From assembly GCA_011049175.1 (NCBI GenBank), contig DSCJ01000003.1:1-55908 (forward strand): a stretch of DNA of 55,908 bases, written 5' to 3'. Numbering within the stretch: the stretch's first letter is position 1; every line of letters starts with the position of its first letter. The notes under the pieces were generated by a model, which saw nothing but the letters and a program-made list of their open reading frames with translations, searched no databases and was not told the origin of the DNA. The stretch is from Bacteroidota bacterium (GTDB taxonomy: Bacteria > Bacteroidota > Bacteroidia > Bacteroidales > VadinHA17). The position numbers and the translations under genes are program-made. Positions 25,987-34,754 of this stretch are shown in pieces.

Positions 25987-28410
25987 TTATTTCTTCTCTT
26001 TTACATAAGTTTCAAGCCATTCGTTCATTTCCCAGAGGGTATGCAGAACCGATTCACGGGCCGCGTACCCGTGACTTTCCAGCGGTAACATCACCAGTCT
26101 GACGATCCCTCCGTGACCCTTGATGGCGGCATACAATCTTTCACTCTGTATGGGGAATGTTCCAGAATTATTATCTGCCATACCATGGATCAGGAGAAGA
26201 GGTTCATTGATCTTATCGGCATGCATGAACGGTGACATTTGATTGTACACATGGGGTGCCTGCCAGTAGGTGCGGGGTTCGGCCTGGAACCCGAAAGGAG
26301 TAAGTGTGCGGTTATATGCCCCGCTCCGGGCAATTCCGGCAGCGAACAGATCGGAATGTGCCAGCAGGTTGGCAGTCATAAAAGCTCCATAAGAATGCCC
26401 GCCCACAGCAACGCGCTGCCGGTCGGTTACCCCCATTTCCACTGCTTTTTCAATGGCAGCCTTTGTATTGGCCACCAGTTGTTCCACAAAAGTATCGTTT
26501 GGTTCCTGCTCACCCTCACCCACAATGGGAAATGCCGCGTTGTTCAGAACGGCATATCCCTGGGTAACCCAGAGGATGGGAGATGTATTGCCAATCCTTG
26601 TAAAAGTATAAGGAGAACCGCTCACCTGGCCTGCCGCATCGGCACTCTTATACTCCCTGGGGTATGCCCAGAGGAATGTGGGCAGGGGACCCTCTTCCTT
26701 CTTGTACCCAGGAGGCAGGTATAGCTCAAAGCTCAGTTGAACGCCATCCTCTCTTTCATAAAAAACCATTTCCTTATGCATCTCTTTCAGCTCCGGGTAG
26801 GGATGCGGAAAGCTGGTAATTTGCGTTAGCTGCCCGTTGTTAAGGTTTCTGAGATAATAATTTGGCACCTCGGTTTGCGACTGACGGTTGGTGAGTACGA
26901 TCCCTTTCTGTACATTCAACAGAGTAACCGGCGTTTCATACCAGGGAGGATCGGAACGCCACAAACGTTTTATTTCACCGTTCCTGATACGATATCGGTC
27001 GATAAAAGGCCGGTCGCCCTCCTCACTGGCCCCCCTTCCGGTAAGGTAGAGAAATTTCCCGTTCCCTCCGAACAGGAGAACCCTCTTTCCACTCTTATTA
27101 TAAGTAGTTTCAAAACTTCCCGGATCGTTATACCGGTCTTCCGTGTTCAGGTCAAAAACCAGTGTTTTTTCCGTATCCCCGGGAGTAAAAAAGTACACTT
27201 TCATTTGCCGGGTCTTTCTCCAGTATTCAGTGGCAACGGCCAGTTCCTCATTCCCCCAGGTAATTCCCCTGTATCTCATTCCGAAACGGATACCGGGCAC
27301 AGGATCTCCCGTAAAAGGAGCAGGCAGCATGTACAGCCGGTCGCGGTATTCCGCTTCTATTGAAGGATCCCCCTCGTCCAGGGCTTCCACCCAGTACAGG
27401 GTGGCGGGCACATCGCTTCTCCATGCAAAAGAACGGGGGCCTTTCCTTACCGCATCAAATCCCTGAGGAACGTCTTCTGCCAGCGGAATATCGGCCACCT
27501 GCCTGACCAGGTCACCCTGACTATTCCAAATCTCCACACGCTGAGGGAAACTGTAATAAGGCACCAGGTAGGAAAACGGCCGGTGCACTTCTTCCACCAG
27601 CAGGTAGTTGCCGTCAGGGGATACCTCTATTCCGGAAATAATTCCCGGATCACCCAGCAGGGTGCGGTTTTTCTGCATATCGATCCGCACCAGCTGCGAG
27701 GTGGTATAGTATTCAAAAATATCCTCGTCGTAAGGATCCGAAAGCATATCCTGGTATGTTCGCACGGCTGCCTTTTTCCCGATGTTCTCCTGAACTACCG
27801 GTCCGGAAGGAATTTTAGGTTTTTCAGGCGGTTTTTGCCTGCCCGTGGGAACCGCTTTGAATACAATCTCTTTCCCGCCGGGCATCCAGATAAAAGCATT
27901 TCTTCCGAGGGTGGCATTCAGTTCCGGGCCGGTCAGTGCCCTGGCAGCCGCCGTTTCCATATCTGCCACCCACAACTCGATGCCTTCCTCTTTCAGCAGG
28001 CTAAAAGCCAGCCGCCGGCCATCGGGTGACCAGGCTATGTCGAGAATACGCGCATCATCGGGCAAGCCTGTGATCTGGCGTTCCTGGCTTCTGTTCACAT
28101 CCACCACTTTCAGCCCGGTAAGGTAACCTGTCCGGCTGGGGCCGAAAACCGCGGGATCGATCCTGATCCCGCCCAGCCTCAATTCTTCCGAAGCCAGATC
28201 TCTGATCGAAGGCATACCGGGTCGTTCCATCACCACCATCAGGGTCCCCGTGGGGCTGACACTCACCCCCGGTGTGGGAGGCGCCTCGGCAATACGTGCC
28301 ATATTTTCCGGCGGACGCTGATAAACCAGATCTTTCTGGCCCATAGCGGAAATACTCCCTGCAAAGGCCAGAATGAACAATAGAATCCTTTTTATTCCTT
28401 TAGACTTCAT
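25987..28410 (-). CDS. Secreted S9 family serine peptidase (prolyl oligopeptidase superfamily)
   Basis: The protein has 807 residues with an N-terminal signal peptide (RILLFILAFAGSISAMGQ). An eight-bladed-propeller-type region (about 40-540, with WSPDGRRLAFS repeats) leads to an alpha/beta-hydrolase domain. The catalytic triad is visible: Ser673 in GGHSYGAF, Asp746 in HGMADNNSGT and His780 in ESHGY. The GGHSYGAFMTANLLAHSDLF context resembles the S9D group that includes glutamyl endopeptidases and some dipeptidyl peptidases, so cleavage after Glu or of short peptides in the periplasm is possible. Exact specificity is not readable from sequence. The gene is monocistronic or shares its 3' region with hppA. 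Confidence 0.9.
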   Translation of the reverse strand: MKSKGIKRILLFILAFAGSISAMGQKDLVYQRPPENMARIAEAPPTPGVSVSPTGTLMVVMERPGMPSIRDLASEELRLGGIRIDPAVFGPSRTGYLTGLKVVDVNRSQERQITGLPDDARILDIAWSPDGRRLAFSLLKEEGIELWVADMETAAARALTGPELNATLGRNAFIWMPGGKEIVFKAVPTGRQKPPEKPKIPSGPVVQENIGKKAAVRTYQDMLSDPYDEDIFEYYTTSQLVRIDMQKNRTLLGDPGIISGIEVSPDGNYLLVEEVHRPFSYLVPYYSFPQRVEIWNSQGDLVRQVADIPLAEDVPQGFDAVRKGPRSFAWRSDVPATLYWVEALDEGDPSIEAEYRDRLYMLPAPFTGDPVPGIRFGMRYRGITWGNEELAVATEYWRKTRQMKVYFFTPGDTEKTLVFDLNTEDRYNDPGSFETTYNKSGKRVLLFGGNGKFLYLTGRGASEEGDRPFIDRYRIRNGEIKRLWRSDPPWYETPVTLLNVQKGIVLTNRQSQTEVPNYYLRNLNNGQLTQITSFPHPYPELKEMHKEMVFYEREDGVQLSFELYLPPGYKKEEGPLPTFLWAYPREYKSADAAGQVSGSPYTFTRIGNTSPILWVTQGYAVLNNAAFPIVGEGEQEPNDTFVEQLVANTKAAIEKAVEMGVTDRQRVAVGGHSYGAFMTANLLAHSDLFAAGIARSGAYNRTLTPFGFQAEPRTYWQAPHVYNQMSPFMHADKINEPLLLIHGMADNNSGTFPIQSERLYAAIKGHGGIVRLVMLPLESHGYAARESVLHTLWEMNEWLETYVKEKK

Positions 28411-28467
28411 GTTTCTGTAATTTATCCGGTTTCACAAAAAACAGCCTAAAATTATCGATTTTACTCT

Positions 28468-28475
28468 TACTTTTG
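28468..28475 (+). promoter_or_regulatory. -7 promoter box of the dapD operon
   Basis: TACTTTTG matches TAnnTTTG and lies 17 bases before the dapD ATG. No -33 TTTG is evident. Confidence 0.55.
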
Positions 28476-28492
28476 CAATAAACACCTCTCAA

Positions 28493-29320
28493 ATGCAAAA
28501 TATATATAAAGAGTATCAACGCACGATTGACCAACTCTGGGATGACCGTTCCCTTCTGAATGACCAGAAATATCTGAACACCCTTTTTGCAGTGATCGAA
28601 CTGCTGGACAAGGGCAGGGTAAGGGTGGCCGAGCCGGGCAGCCATGGATGGACAGTTAACCAGTGGATCAAAAAGGCAGTGCTTCTGTATTTTCCGGCCC
28701 GGAAAATGGAAACGGTGGAAGCCGGGCCATTTGAGTACCATGACAAAATCCCCCTGAAAAAAGGATATGCCGCCATGGGTGTCAGGGTGGTTCCCCATGC
28801 ACTGGCCCGTTACGGCGCATACCTGGCCCGAGATGTGATCATGATGCCCTCGTATGTGAATATCGGGGCTTATGTGGATGAAGGCACCATGGTAGATACC
28901 TGGGCCACGGTAGGTTCCTGCGCCCAGATAGGTAAACGGGTTCATTTAAGCGGAGGCGTGGGCATCGGAGGGGTTTTGGAACCTGTTCAGGCAGCACCCG
29001 TGATCATTGAAGACGATTGTTTTATCGGGTCGAGAAGCATCGTGGTGGAAGGAGCCCGGGTGGAAAAAGAAGCCGTGCTGGGAGCCAATGTGGTGATTAC
29101 CCAGTCTACCCGCATTATTGATGTCACCGGGAAAGAACCCCGGGAATACCGCGGGGTAGTACCATCCCGTTCTGTTGTGATTCCCGGCTCATTTACCAAA
29201 CGTTTTCCGGCCGGTGATTTTGAGGTCTCCTGTGCCCTGATCATCGGGAAAAGAAAAGAATCGACCGACAGGAAAACCTCTCTGAACGACGCCCTGCGTG
29301 AATACCATGTTGCCGTATGA
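28493..29320 (+). CDS. dapD: Tetrahydrodipicolinate N-succinyltransferase
   Basis: This 275-residue left-handed beta-helix acyltransferase succinylates tetrahydrodipicolinate in the succinylase branch of lysine/diaminopimelate synthesis. The hexapeptide region includes MMPSYVNIGAYVDEGTMVD, GGVGIGGVLEP and SVVIPGSF, all typical of DapD and not of the acetyl-transferring DapH. Length equals the family norm. Its stop codon overlaps the start of the following glycosyltransferase gene by four bases (ATGA). Confidence 0.96.
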   Translation: MQNIYKEYQRTIDQLWDDRSLLNDQKYLNTLFAVIELLDKGRVRVAEPGSHGWTVNQWIKKAVLLYFPARKMETVEAGPFEYHDKIPLKKGYAAMGVRVVPHALARYGAYLARDVIMMPSYVNIGAYVDEGTMVDTWATVGSCAQIGKRVHLSGGVGIGGVLEPVQAAPVIIEDDCFIGSRSIVVEGARVEKEAVLGANVVITQSTRIIDVTGKEPREYRGVVPSRSVVIPGSFTKRFPAGDFEVSCALIIGKRKESTDRKTSLNDALREYHVAV

Positions 29321-30435
29321 TACTGGGTTTCGATGCAAAAAGAGCTTTCTTCAACCGCAGCGGCCTGGGTAATTACAGCCGTGATACCCTCCGCCTGCTG
29401 ACAGAAAACCTTTCCGGCAACCAATTTCATCTGTATACACCGATCCCAAAAGAATCCCTGTTCTCTCAAACTGGAAAAACAAATACGTTCATTCACACTC
29501 CCATGAAACGTATCCACCGCTGGTTTCCCTGGTGGTGGCGCTCGGGGGCCCTGGTTCCTGAACTGAAAATTCACGGCATTCAGATTTATCACGGGCTAAG
29601 CAATGAAATACCGGCAGGCCTGCAACAGGCCGGCATAAGGTCAGTAGTCAGTATTCACGACCTGATATTCCTTAGGTATCCCCGGCAATATTCAGCGGTG
29701 GACCGCACCATTTATACTATCAAAACCAGGAATGCCTGCCGTTCGGCCGACCGGGTTGTGGCCATCAGCGAACAAACCCGCAACGACCTGATCCATTTTC
29801 TGCATATTCCCCCAAACCGGGTCAGGGTAATCTATCAGGGCTGCCATCCTGCCTTCAGTCACAGACTAACAGAGGAACAAATACAACAAACCCTCAGCAG
29901 GTACTCCCTGCCCCGTTCTTATATCTTAAGCGTGGGGACCATTGAGGAACGGAAAAACCTGCTGAATGTGGTCAGGGCCCTGCACCGTCTGCATGCCCGG
30001 ATCCCTCTGGTGGTGGTGGGAAAGGCCCGGCCCTATGCAAAGCGTGTGAAAGAATATATTTGCCGGCATCAGGTTGAACCGGTTACCTTTCTGGAAAACA
30101 TGCCGGTTGAAGAGCTCCCGGCCCTGTATCAGGCAGCCCGCATGCTGGTCTACCCGTCGGTTTTCGAAGGCTTTGGCATTCCCATTCTGGAAGCGCTGCG
30201 GTCGGGGATCCCCGTGGTCACCACCCATAACGGCTGCTTCAGCGAAGTGGGGGGAAAAGCGGCCCTGTATGCCGATCCGGGTTCACCGGAAGAGATCGGC
30301 CGGCAGATCCTCAGGCTGTGGCAGGATGATGATCTGCACGGGGAACTGTCAGCCAGAGCCCGGGAACAGGAAACCCGTTTCCGGGATGAAAAAATTGCCA
30401 GACAGTGGGAGACCCTTTACCGCGAACTGATCTGA
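29317..30435 (+). CDS. GT4-type glycosyltransferase
   Basis: This 372-residue GT-B fold retaining glycosyltransferase uses a nucleotide sugar. The N-terminal acceptor half contains SGLGNYSRDTLRLL and VSIHDLIFLRYP. The C-terminal donor half starts at SVGTIEERKNL and holds the ExxxxxxxE-type motif VFEGFGIPILEALRSGIPV with the catalytic glutamates. Acceptor and sugar are unknown; cell-envelope or exopolysaccharide assembly is the usual setting. It is translationally coupled to dapD and precedes tsaC by one base, but neither neighbour hints at a glycan pathway. Confidence 0.92.
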   Translation: MILGFDAKRAFFNRSGLGNYSRDTLRLLTENLSGNQFHLYTPIPKESLFSQTGKTNTFIHTPMKRIHRWFPWWWRSGALVPELKIHGIQIYHGLSNEIPAGLQQAGIRSVVSIHDLIFLRYPRQYSAVDRTIYTIKTRNACRSADRVVAISEQTRNDLIHFLHIPPNRVRVIYQGCHPAFSHRLTEEQIQQTLSRYSLPRSYILSVGTIEERKNLLNVVRALHRLHARIPLVVVGKARPYAKRVKEYICRHQVEPVTFLENMPVEELPALYQAARMLVYPSVFEGFGIPILEALRSGIPVVTTHNGCFSEVGGKAALYADPGSPEEIGRQILRLWQDDDLHGELSARAREQETRFRDEKIARQWETLYRELI

Positions 30436-30436
30436 T

Positions 30437-31003
30437 ATGGAAAAAGATTTACGAAACGCACTCGAGGTTCTGAGAAGCGGAGGGCTGATCCTTTATCCCA
30501 CCGATACCGTATGGGGTATTGGCTGCGATGCCACCCGTGAGGACAGTGTGGAAAGGATATACCGTCTCAAACAGAGGGCAGAAAAACAGAGCATGCTGAT
30601 TTTGGTCGACACAATCGACCGGATATATTCCTACGTGGATCCTGTCCCGGAAATAGCCGTCGATCTGATGGAGATTGCCGACAAACCTCTTACCATTGTG
30701 TTTTCAGGAGCCAGAAATCTGGCCTCCAATCTGGTGGCGCATGACGGTTCCATCGGGATCAGGGTTTGCCGGGATCCTTTCTGCCTGGAGCTGATCAAAC
30801 GCTTCCGGAAACCGGTGGTATCTACTTCCGCCAACCTGCACGGGGAGCCGCCCCCTTCCTGCTTCGCGGAAATCGGGAAACCGGTCCTGCAAGGCGTGGA
30901 TTATACAGTTACCTGGCGGCAGGATGATATTACCCGTGCCACCCCCTCCGACATTATCCGCATCGGCCCTGGCGGCGAAGTGAAAATACTTCGAAAATCA
31001 TGA
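30437..31003 (+). CDS. tsaC: L-threonylcarbamoyladenylate synthase
   Basis: This 188-residue YrdC/Sua5 domain protein makes threonylcarbamoyl-AMP from threonine, bicarbonate and ATP for the t6A37 modification of tRNAs that read ANN codons. LILYPTDTVWGIGCDA and RLKQRAEKQSMLILV (substrate-site KxR...K/S region) and VVSTSANLHGEPP are family signatures. It is the short form, without the C-terminal Sua5 domain. It ends four bases from a convergent gene. Confidence 0.94.
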   Translation: MEKDLRNALEVLRSGGLILYPTDTVWGIGCDATREDSVERIYRLKQRAEKQSMLILVDTIDRIYSYVDPVPEIAVDLMEIADKPLTIVFSGARNLASNLVAHDGSIGIRVCRDPFCLELIKRFRKPVVSTSANLHGEPPPSCFAEIGKPVLQGVDYTVTWRQDDITRATPSDIIRIGPGGEVKILRKS

Positions 31004-31007
31004 ATAT

Positions 31008-31436
31008 TCAGGCCACCTTCCATACCGGAAGGAACGGCCAGAAGCAATATATAAAAAAGGCTACGGAAATTAGTGCATCCATTGCCGCCAGATAACCGGT
31101 CTTCCATCTGCCGGTAGCTGCCAGAGTGGTAAACAAAATGCGAAGGAAAAACTGCAGGAAGAAAAAGGAAAACAATCTTATTCCGTGAGGATGATAGGCT
31201 TTTGCCGCCTGGAAGTTCAACCTGACCGTTTCTGAAAAGCTTCTTGACAGGCCGGAACTGGGGGATGTTTCTCCCGTAACCAGTTCATAAAAGGATGGAA
31301 TGGGATGATGTCTCCCGCCGGCAGAAAAAATACCGGCATATAAAAACATCATCCCGATCAATGCGGCAAAAATCAGATTAATGGTCCGGTACGCAGCCCT
31401 GTGGCCTGTGTCAGTCAACGGGAACGGTATCTCCAA
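31008..31436 (-). CDS. DUF2752-like small membrane protein lacking the usual cysteines
   Basis: This protein of about 142 residues has two to three hydrophobic helices. Its middle follows the DUF2752 plan: SFYELVTGETSPSSGLSRSF, then about 13 residues later HPHGIRLFSFFFLQ. In that family the core is normally C(P/x)xCG(L/M)TR; here both cysteines are Ser (SPSSGLSRSF). The likely start is TTG 31436, which overlaps the upstream gene by 26 bases; this suggests coupling but makes the start uncertain. Function is unknown. DUF2752 proteins often sit next to TM2 or DUF4190 membrane proteins, as here. Confidence 0.65.
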   Translation of the reverse strand: MEIPFPLTDTGHRAAYRTINLIFAALIGMMFLYAGIFSAGGRHHPIPSFYELVTGETSPSSGLSRSFSETVRLNFQAAKAYHPHGIRLFSFFFLQFFLRILFTTLAATGRWKTGYLAAMDALISVAFFIYCFWPFLPVWKVA

Positions 31437-31947
31437 GTTCCTCTCTGAACTCTTTCAGAGCCTTTCCCGCAGCACGGCCTACCCGGGCAGCTTTCTCTTC
31501 ATCCGACAGCCCTTCCATATCCTGCAGGAAAGAATCCATTTCCATTTCCAGCTCTTCCAGTGTTTTGTCCAGTTCCTTGTCGATTTCCTTTACCGCCTCA
31601 TCGAGGCTCTTCCCGTAACCCGATTCAAATTCCTTTTCAAATTCATCCGTAGCCCTGTCCAGGGAACGGAACCACTCTCTTCCCCACTGATTACTGTGCG
31701 AGGCTACGACGGCAGCTACGCTGGTTCCCAGAATGGAAATCACCAGGGCCGCAATGATCATCCCTTTGGGAGCCCTTGCCTGGCTGGCCTGGGAAAGGGC
31801 CACAACGGCCAGAATAATGGCAATAATTCCGGGAATGAGGGCAATCCAGCCAAAGCAGGGAATAAACGCCAGGATCAGGGCTACAATACCCAGAACCAGA
31901 GCAGCAATTCCCAGACCCTGACCCGCATTTGATGTTTGTTCTTCCAT
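31411..31947 (-). CDS. DUF4190-like membrane protein with helical acidic tail
   Basis: The protein has 178 residues. A Gln/Asn-rich opening leads to two hydrophobic helices separated by PCFGWIALIPG (about residues 12-45), then KGMIIAALVISILGTSVAAVV (about 60-82), the DUF4190-like arrangement. The remainder is a soluble, strongly acidic amphipathic helical tail (EKEFESGYGKSLDEAVKEID and beyond) that could form a coiled coil. Function is unknown. A good -7 box precedes it, and it appears to be the first gene of a two-gene unit with the DUF2752-like gene. Confidence 0.75.
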   Translation of the reverse strand: MEEQTSNAGQGLGIAALVLGIVALILAFIPCFGWIALIPGIIAIILAVVALSQASQARAPKGMIIAALVISILGTSVAAVVASHSNQWGREWFRSLDRATDEFEKEFESGYGKSLDEAVKEIDKELDKTLEELEMEMDSFLQDMEGLSDEEKAARVGRAAGKALKEFREELGDTVPVD

Positions 31948-31977
31948 GAATTACCGGTTTTTAAGGGTTGTTTATAT

Positions 31978-31985
31978 CAAAGATA
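31978..31985 (-). promoter_or_regulatory. -7 promoter box of the DUF4190-like gene
   Basis: Minus-strand TATCTTTG, an exact TAnnTTTG match, lies 30 bases before ATG 31947. Confidence 0.55.
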
Positions 31986-32015
31986 GAAAAAAATCAAAAA
32001 GGCTGCACGGAAAGG

Positions 32016-32534
32016 TTATTCCTTCAACAGAATACCGGCCAGGTCTTCCTCCAGTCGCTGCACCGGATGCTCAATAATCCGGCCTATTTCGTCCCCGTTC
32101 CTGAAGACGACCATGGTGGGAACAAATTGTATATCCAGTGAACCGAGGTCGATACCCGGGGCAAGCTTATTCCGGTTCACGTAGATCACCTGAAGGCGGG
32201 ATTCGTTGAATCCCAGCTGGTCAAGAATTTTGTAGAACCTTGGCACTTCCCTTCTGGAGTCAGGGCACCAGGTTCCCAGTACCATGGTAATGGTCACCCC
32301 ATCCAACGCCTCGGGTTCAATTCCGATGATGCTTTGCTTGTTTACAGAATAGGCATCGTATTCTTCACTGAACCAGGAGAAGAAAGGTTCCAGCAGCAAC
32401 CCCCGGCGGTTCCCATAACCGACAAGCATCTCATCACCGGTCACTTCATCGTGAACCACCCGGTTCATTTCCTGCGCTGTAGCCATAAGGGCTATAATTA
32501 AAAGAAAACCGGATAAAAAAAGGATACGTTTCAT
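32016..32534 (-). CDS. Exported thioredoxin-fold protein with CPDS motif
   Basis: The protein has 172 residues from ATG 32534, which starts a clean signal peptide (MKRILFLSGFLLIIALMATA). The thioredoxin fold is marked by GTWCPDSRREVPRF and the cis-Pro region FVPTMVVFRNGDEIGR. The active site reads CPDS in place of CxxC, so it has one redox Cys. It could form mixed disulfides or sense oxidation but cannot act as an ordinary dithiol reductase. It follows the mutase large subunit by 51 bases and may be co-transcribed, without an obvious functional link. Confidence 0.82.
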   Translation of the reverse strand: MKRILFLSGFLLIIALMATAQEMNRVVHDEVTGDEMLVGYGNRRGLLLEPFFSWFSEEYDAYSVNKQSIIGIEPEALDGVTITMVLGTWCPDSRREVPRFYKILDQLGFNESRLQVIYVNRNKLAPGIDLGSLDIQFVPTMVVFRNGDEIGRIIEHPVQRLEEDLAGILLKE

Positions 32535-32585
32535 GGCAGATGTCTTTACCTGCCCCAAGGTAATAAAAAATCCGATCCGGTTCAG

Positions 32586-34724
32586 CTACTGGCCGATCAG
32601 TATCTCGAGGATTTTAACAGCAGCCTGGCTGACCGGCGTCCCCGGCCCGAATATCGCCACCACACCGGCATTGTACAGAAAATCGTAATCCTGGGAAGGA
32701 ATCACTCCCCCCACAATGACCATGATATCTTCTCTCCCCAGCTTTTTCAACTCTTCTATTACCTGGGGAACCAGGGTTTTATGGCCGGCAGCCAGGGTAG
32801 AGATGCCCAGTACATGCACATCATTTTCCACAGCCTGGCGGGCCGCTTCGGCAGGGGTCTGGAAAAGAGGACCGATATCCACATCAAATCCGATATCGGC
32901 ATACCCCGTAGAAACCACCTTGGCTCCACGGTCGTGCCCGTCCTGTCCCAGCTTGGCGATCATGATCCGTGGTTGACGGCCTTCTCTGGCGGCAAATTCC
33001 CGGGCAAGATTCCGGGCTTTCTGAAATTGTTTGTCTTCCATAGATTCTGAGGAATATACTCCGGAAATGGAACGGATCACAGCCTTATAGCGTCCGAACA
33101 CCTTTTCCATAGCTTCGGATATTTCACCCAGCGTAACCCTGTTTCTGGCTGCTTCTACCGACAGTTCCAGCAGATTGCCTTTCCCTGTCCGGCATGCTTC
33201 GGTAATGGCTTCCAGTGATTTTTTCCCCGCTTCCCCATTCCGTTCCGACTTCAGCTTTTTCAGCCGCCTGATCTGGGCTTCCCGCACAGCCGTATTATCC
33301 ACTTCCAGGGTTTCGATCGGGTCTTCTTTTTCAAGCCTGTATTTATTCACCCCCACGATGGTTTCCTTCATGGAATCGATGCGTGCCTGTTTCCTGGCCG
33401 CCGCCTCCTCGATCCTCATTTTGGGCAAGCCGGTCTCAATGGCTTTGGCCATCCCTCCCAGGTCCTCCACCTCCTGAATGAGCTTCCAGGCTTTGTGAAC
33501 CAGTTCATGGGTAAGTGATTCCACGTAATACGATCCGCCCCAGGGATCCACGCTGCGGCAAATCTGCGTTTCCTCCTGAATATACAGCTGCGTATTCCTG
33601 GCAATGCGGGCTGAAAAGTCTGTGGGCAGGGCAATGGCCTCATCCAGGGCGTTGGTGTGAAGCGACTGGGTGTGCCCCAGGGCAGCGGCCATGGCCTCAA
33701 TGCAGGTTCGCGTTACATTGTTGAAAGGATCCTGTTCGGTCAGGCTCCATCCCGAGGTTTGCGAATGGGTCCGCAGGGCCATGGATTTGGGATTCTTCGG
33801 ATTGAACTGTTTCACGATCCGTGCCCACAACAGGCGGGCCGCCCGCATTTTGGCAATTTCCATGAAATGGTTCATACCAATGGCCCAGAAGAATGATATG
33901 CGTGGTGCAAAACGGTCAATGTCCAGCCCGGCAGAGATCCCGGTACGCAAATACTCCAGTCCGTCGGCCAGGGTATAGGCCAGCTCCAGATCGGCCGTGG
34001 CCCCTGCTTCCTGCATGTGGTAGCCGGAAACGGAAATGGAATTGAACCGGGGCATGTATTTCGAGGTATACTCGAAAATGTCGGCGATGATCTTCATCGA
34101 TTCCCGGGGAGGATAGATGTATGTATTGCGCACCATGAACTCCTTCAGGATATCGTTCTGAATGGTCCCGGTCAATTGTTCCAGCGTGGCTCCCTGCTCC
34201 AGTGCCGTTACAATATAAAAAGCCATGACCGGAAGTACGGCTCCGTTCATGGTCATGGAAACCGACATCTTATCCAGGGGTATCTGATCAAAAAGCACCT
34301 TCATATCCAGCACCGAATCGATAGCCACGCCTGCCTTGCCGACATCTCCCACCACCCGTTCATGATCGGAATCATACCCCCGGTGAGTAGCCAGGTCAAA
34401 TGCCACCGACAGGCCACGCTGCCCGGCAGCCAGGTTCCTTCGGTAGAAAGCATTGGATTCTTCCGCCGTGGAAAAACCGGCATACTGCCTGATGGTCCAG
34501 GGCCGGGTAACATACATGGTGGAATAGGGCCCGCGAAGAAATGGCGGCAGGCCAGCCGCGTAGTGCAAATGCTCCATCCCTTCCAGGTCTTCCCGGGTAT
34601 ACAGGGGCTTCACACCAATGTATTCGGGAGTTTCCCACCGGTTCTCTCTGTCATGGTTTTCCGGTTTCCGGTCTGCCAATTTCCGGTATTGACGAATATT
34701 GATCCTGGAAAAATCGGGTTTCAT
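32586..34724 (-). CDS. mutB: Methylmalonyl-CoA mutase, large (catalytic) subunit
   Basis: This 712-residue adenosylcobalamin enzyme interconverts succinyl-CoA and methylmalonyl-CoA. The N-terminal TIM barrel includes [20 protein letters not shown]. The C-terminal cobalamin domain (about 580-712) has the base-off ligand motif DGHDRG with His597, then [12 protein letters not shown]. Length and motif match the catalytic chain. It lies 30 bases after the small subunit. In anaerobic Bacteroidota this reaction leads to propionate; in aerobes it runs the other way. Confidence 0.97.
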   Translation of the reverse strand: MKPDFSRINIRQYRKLADRKPENHDRENRWETPEYIGVKPLYTREDLEGMEHLHYAAGLPPFLRGPYSTMYVTRPWTIRQYAGFSTAEESNAFYRRNLAAGQRGLSVAFDLATHRGYDSDHERVVGDVGKAGVAIDSVLDMKVLFDQIPLDKMSVSMTMNGAVLPVMAFYIVTALEQGATLEQLTGTIQNDILKEFMVRNTYIYPPRESMKIIADIFEYTSKYMPRFNSISVSGYHMQEAGATADLELAYTLADGLEYLRTGISAGLDIDRFAPRISFFWAIGMNHFMEIAKMRAARLLWARIVKQFNPKNPKSMALRTHSQTSGWSLTEQDPFNNVTRTCIEAMAAALGHTQSLHTNALDEAIALPTDFSARIARNTQLYIQEETQICRSVDPWGGSYYVESLTHELVHKAWKLIQEVEDLGGMAKAIETGLPKMRIEEAAARKQARIDSMKETIVGVNKYRLEKEDPIETLEVDNTAVREAQIRRLKKLKSERNGEAGKKSLEAITEACRTGKGNLLELSVEAARNRVTLGEISEAMEKVFGRYKAVIRSISGVYSSESMEDKQFQKARNLAREFAAREGRQPRIMIAKLGQDGHDRGAKVVSTGYADIGFDVDIGPLFQTPAEAARQAVENDVHVLGISTLAAGHKTLVPQVIEELKKLGREDIMVIVGGVIPSQDYDFLYNAGVVAIFGPGTPVSQAAVKILEILIGQ

Positions 34725-34754
34725 ATTGTTTCTGTTTGAAATACACCAGGTTAA

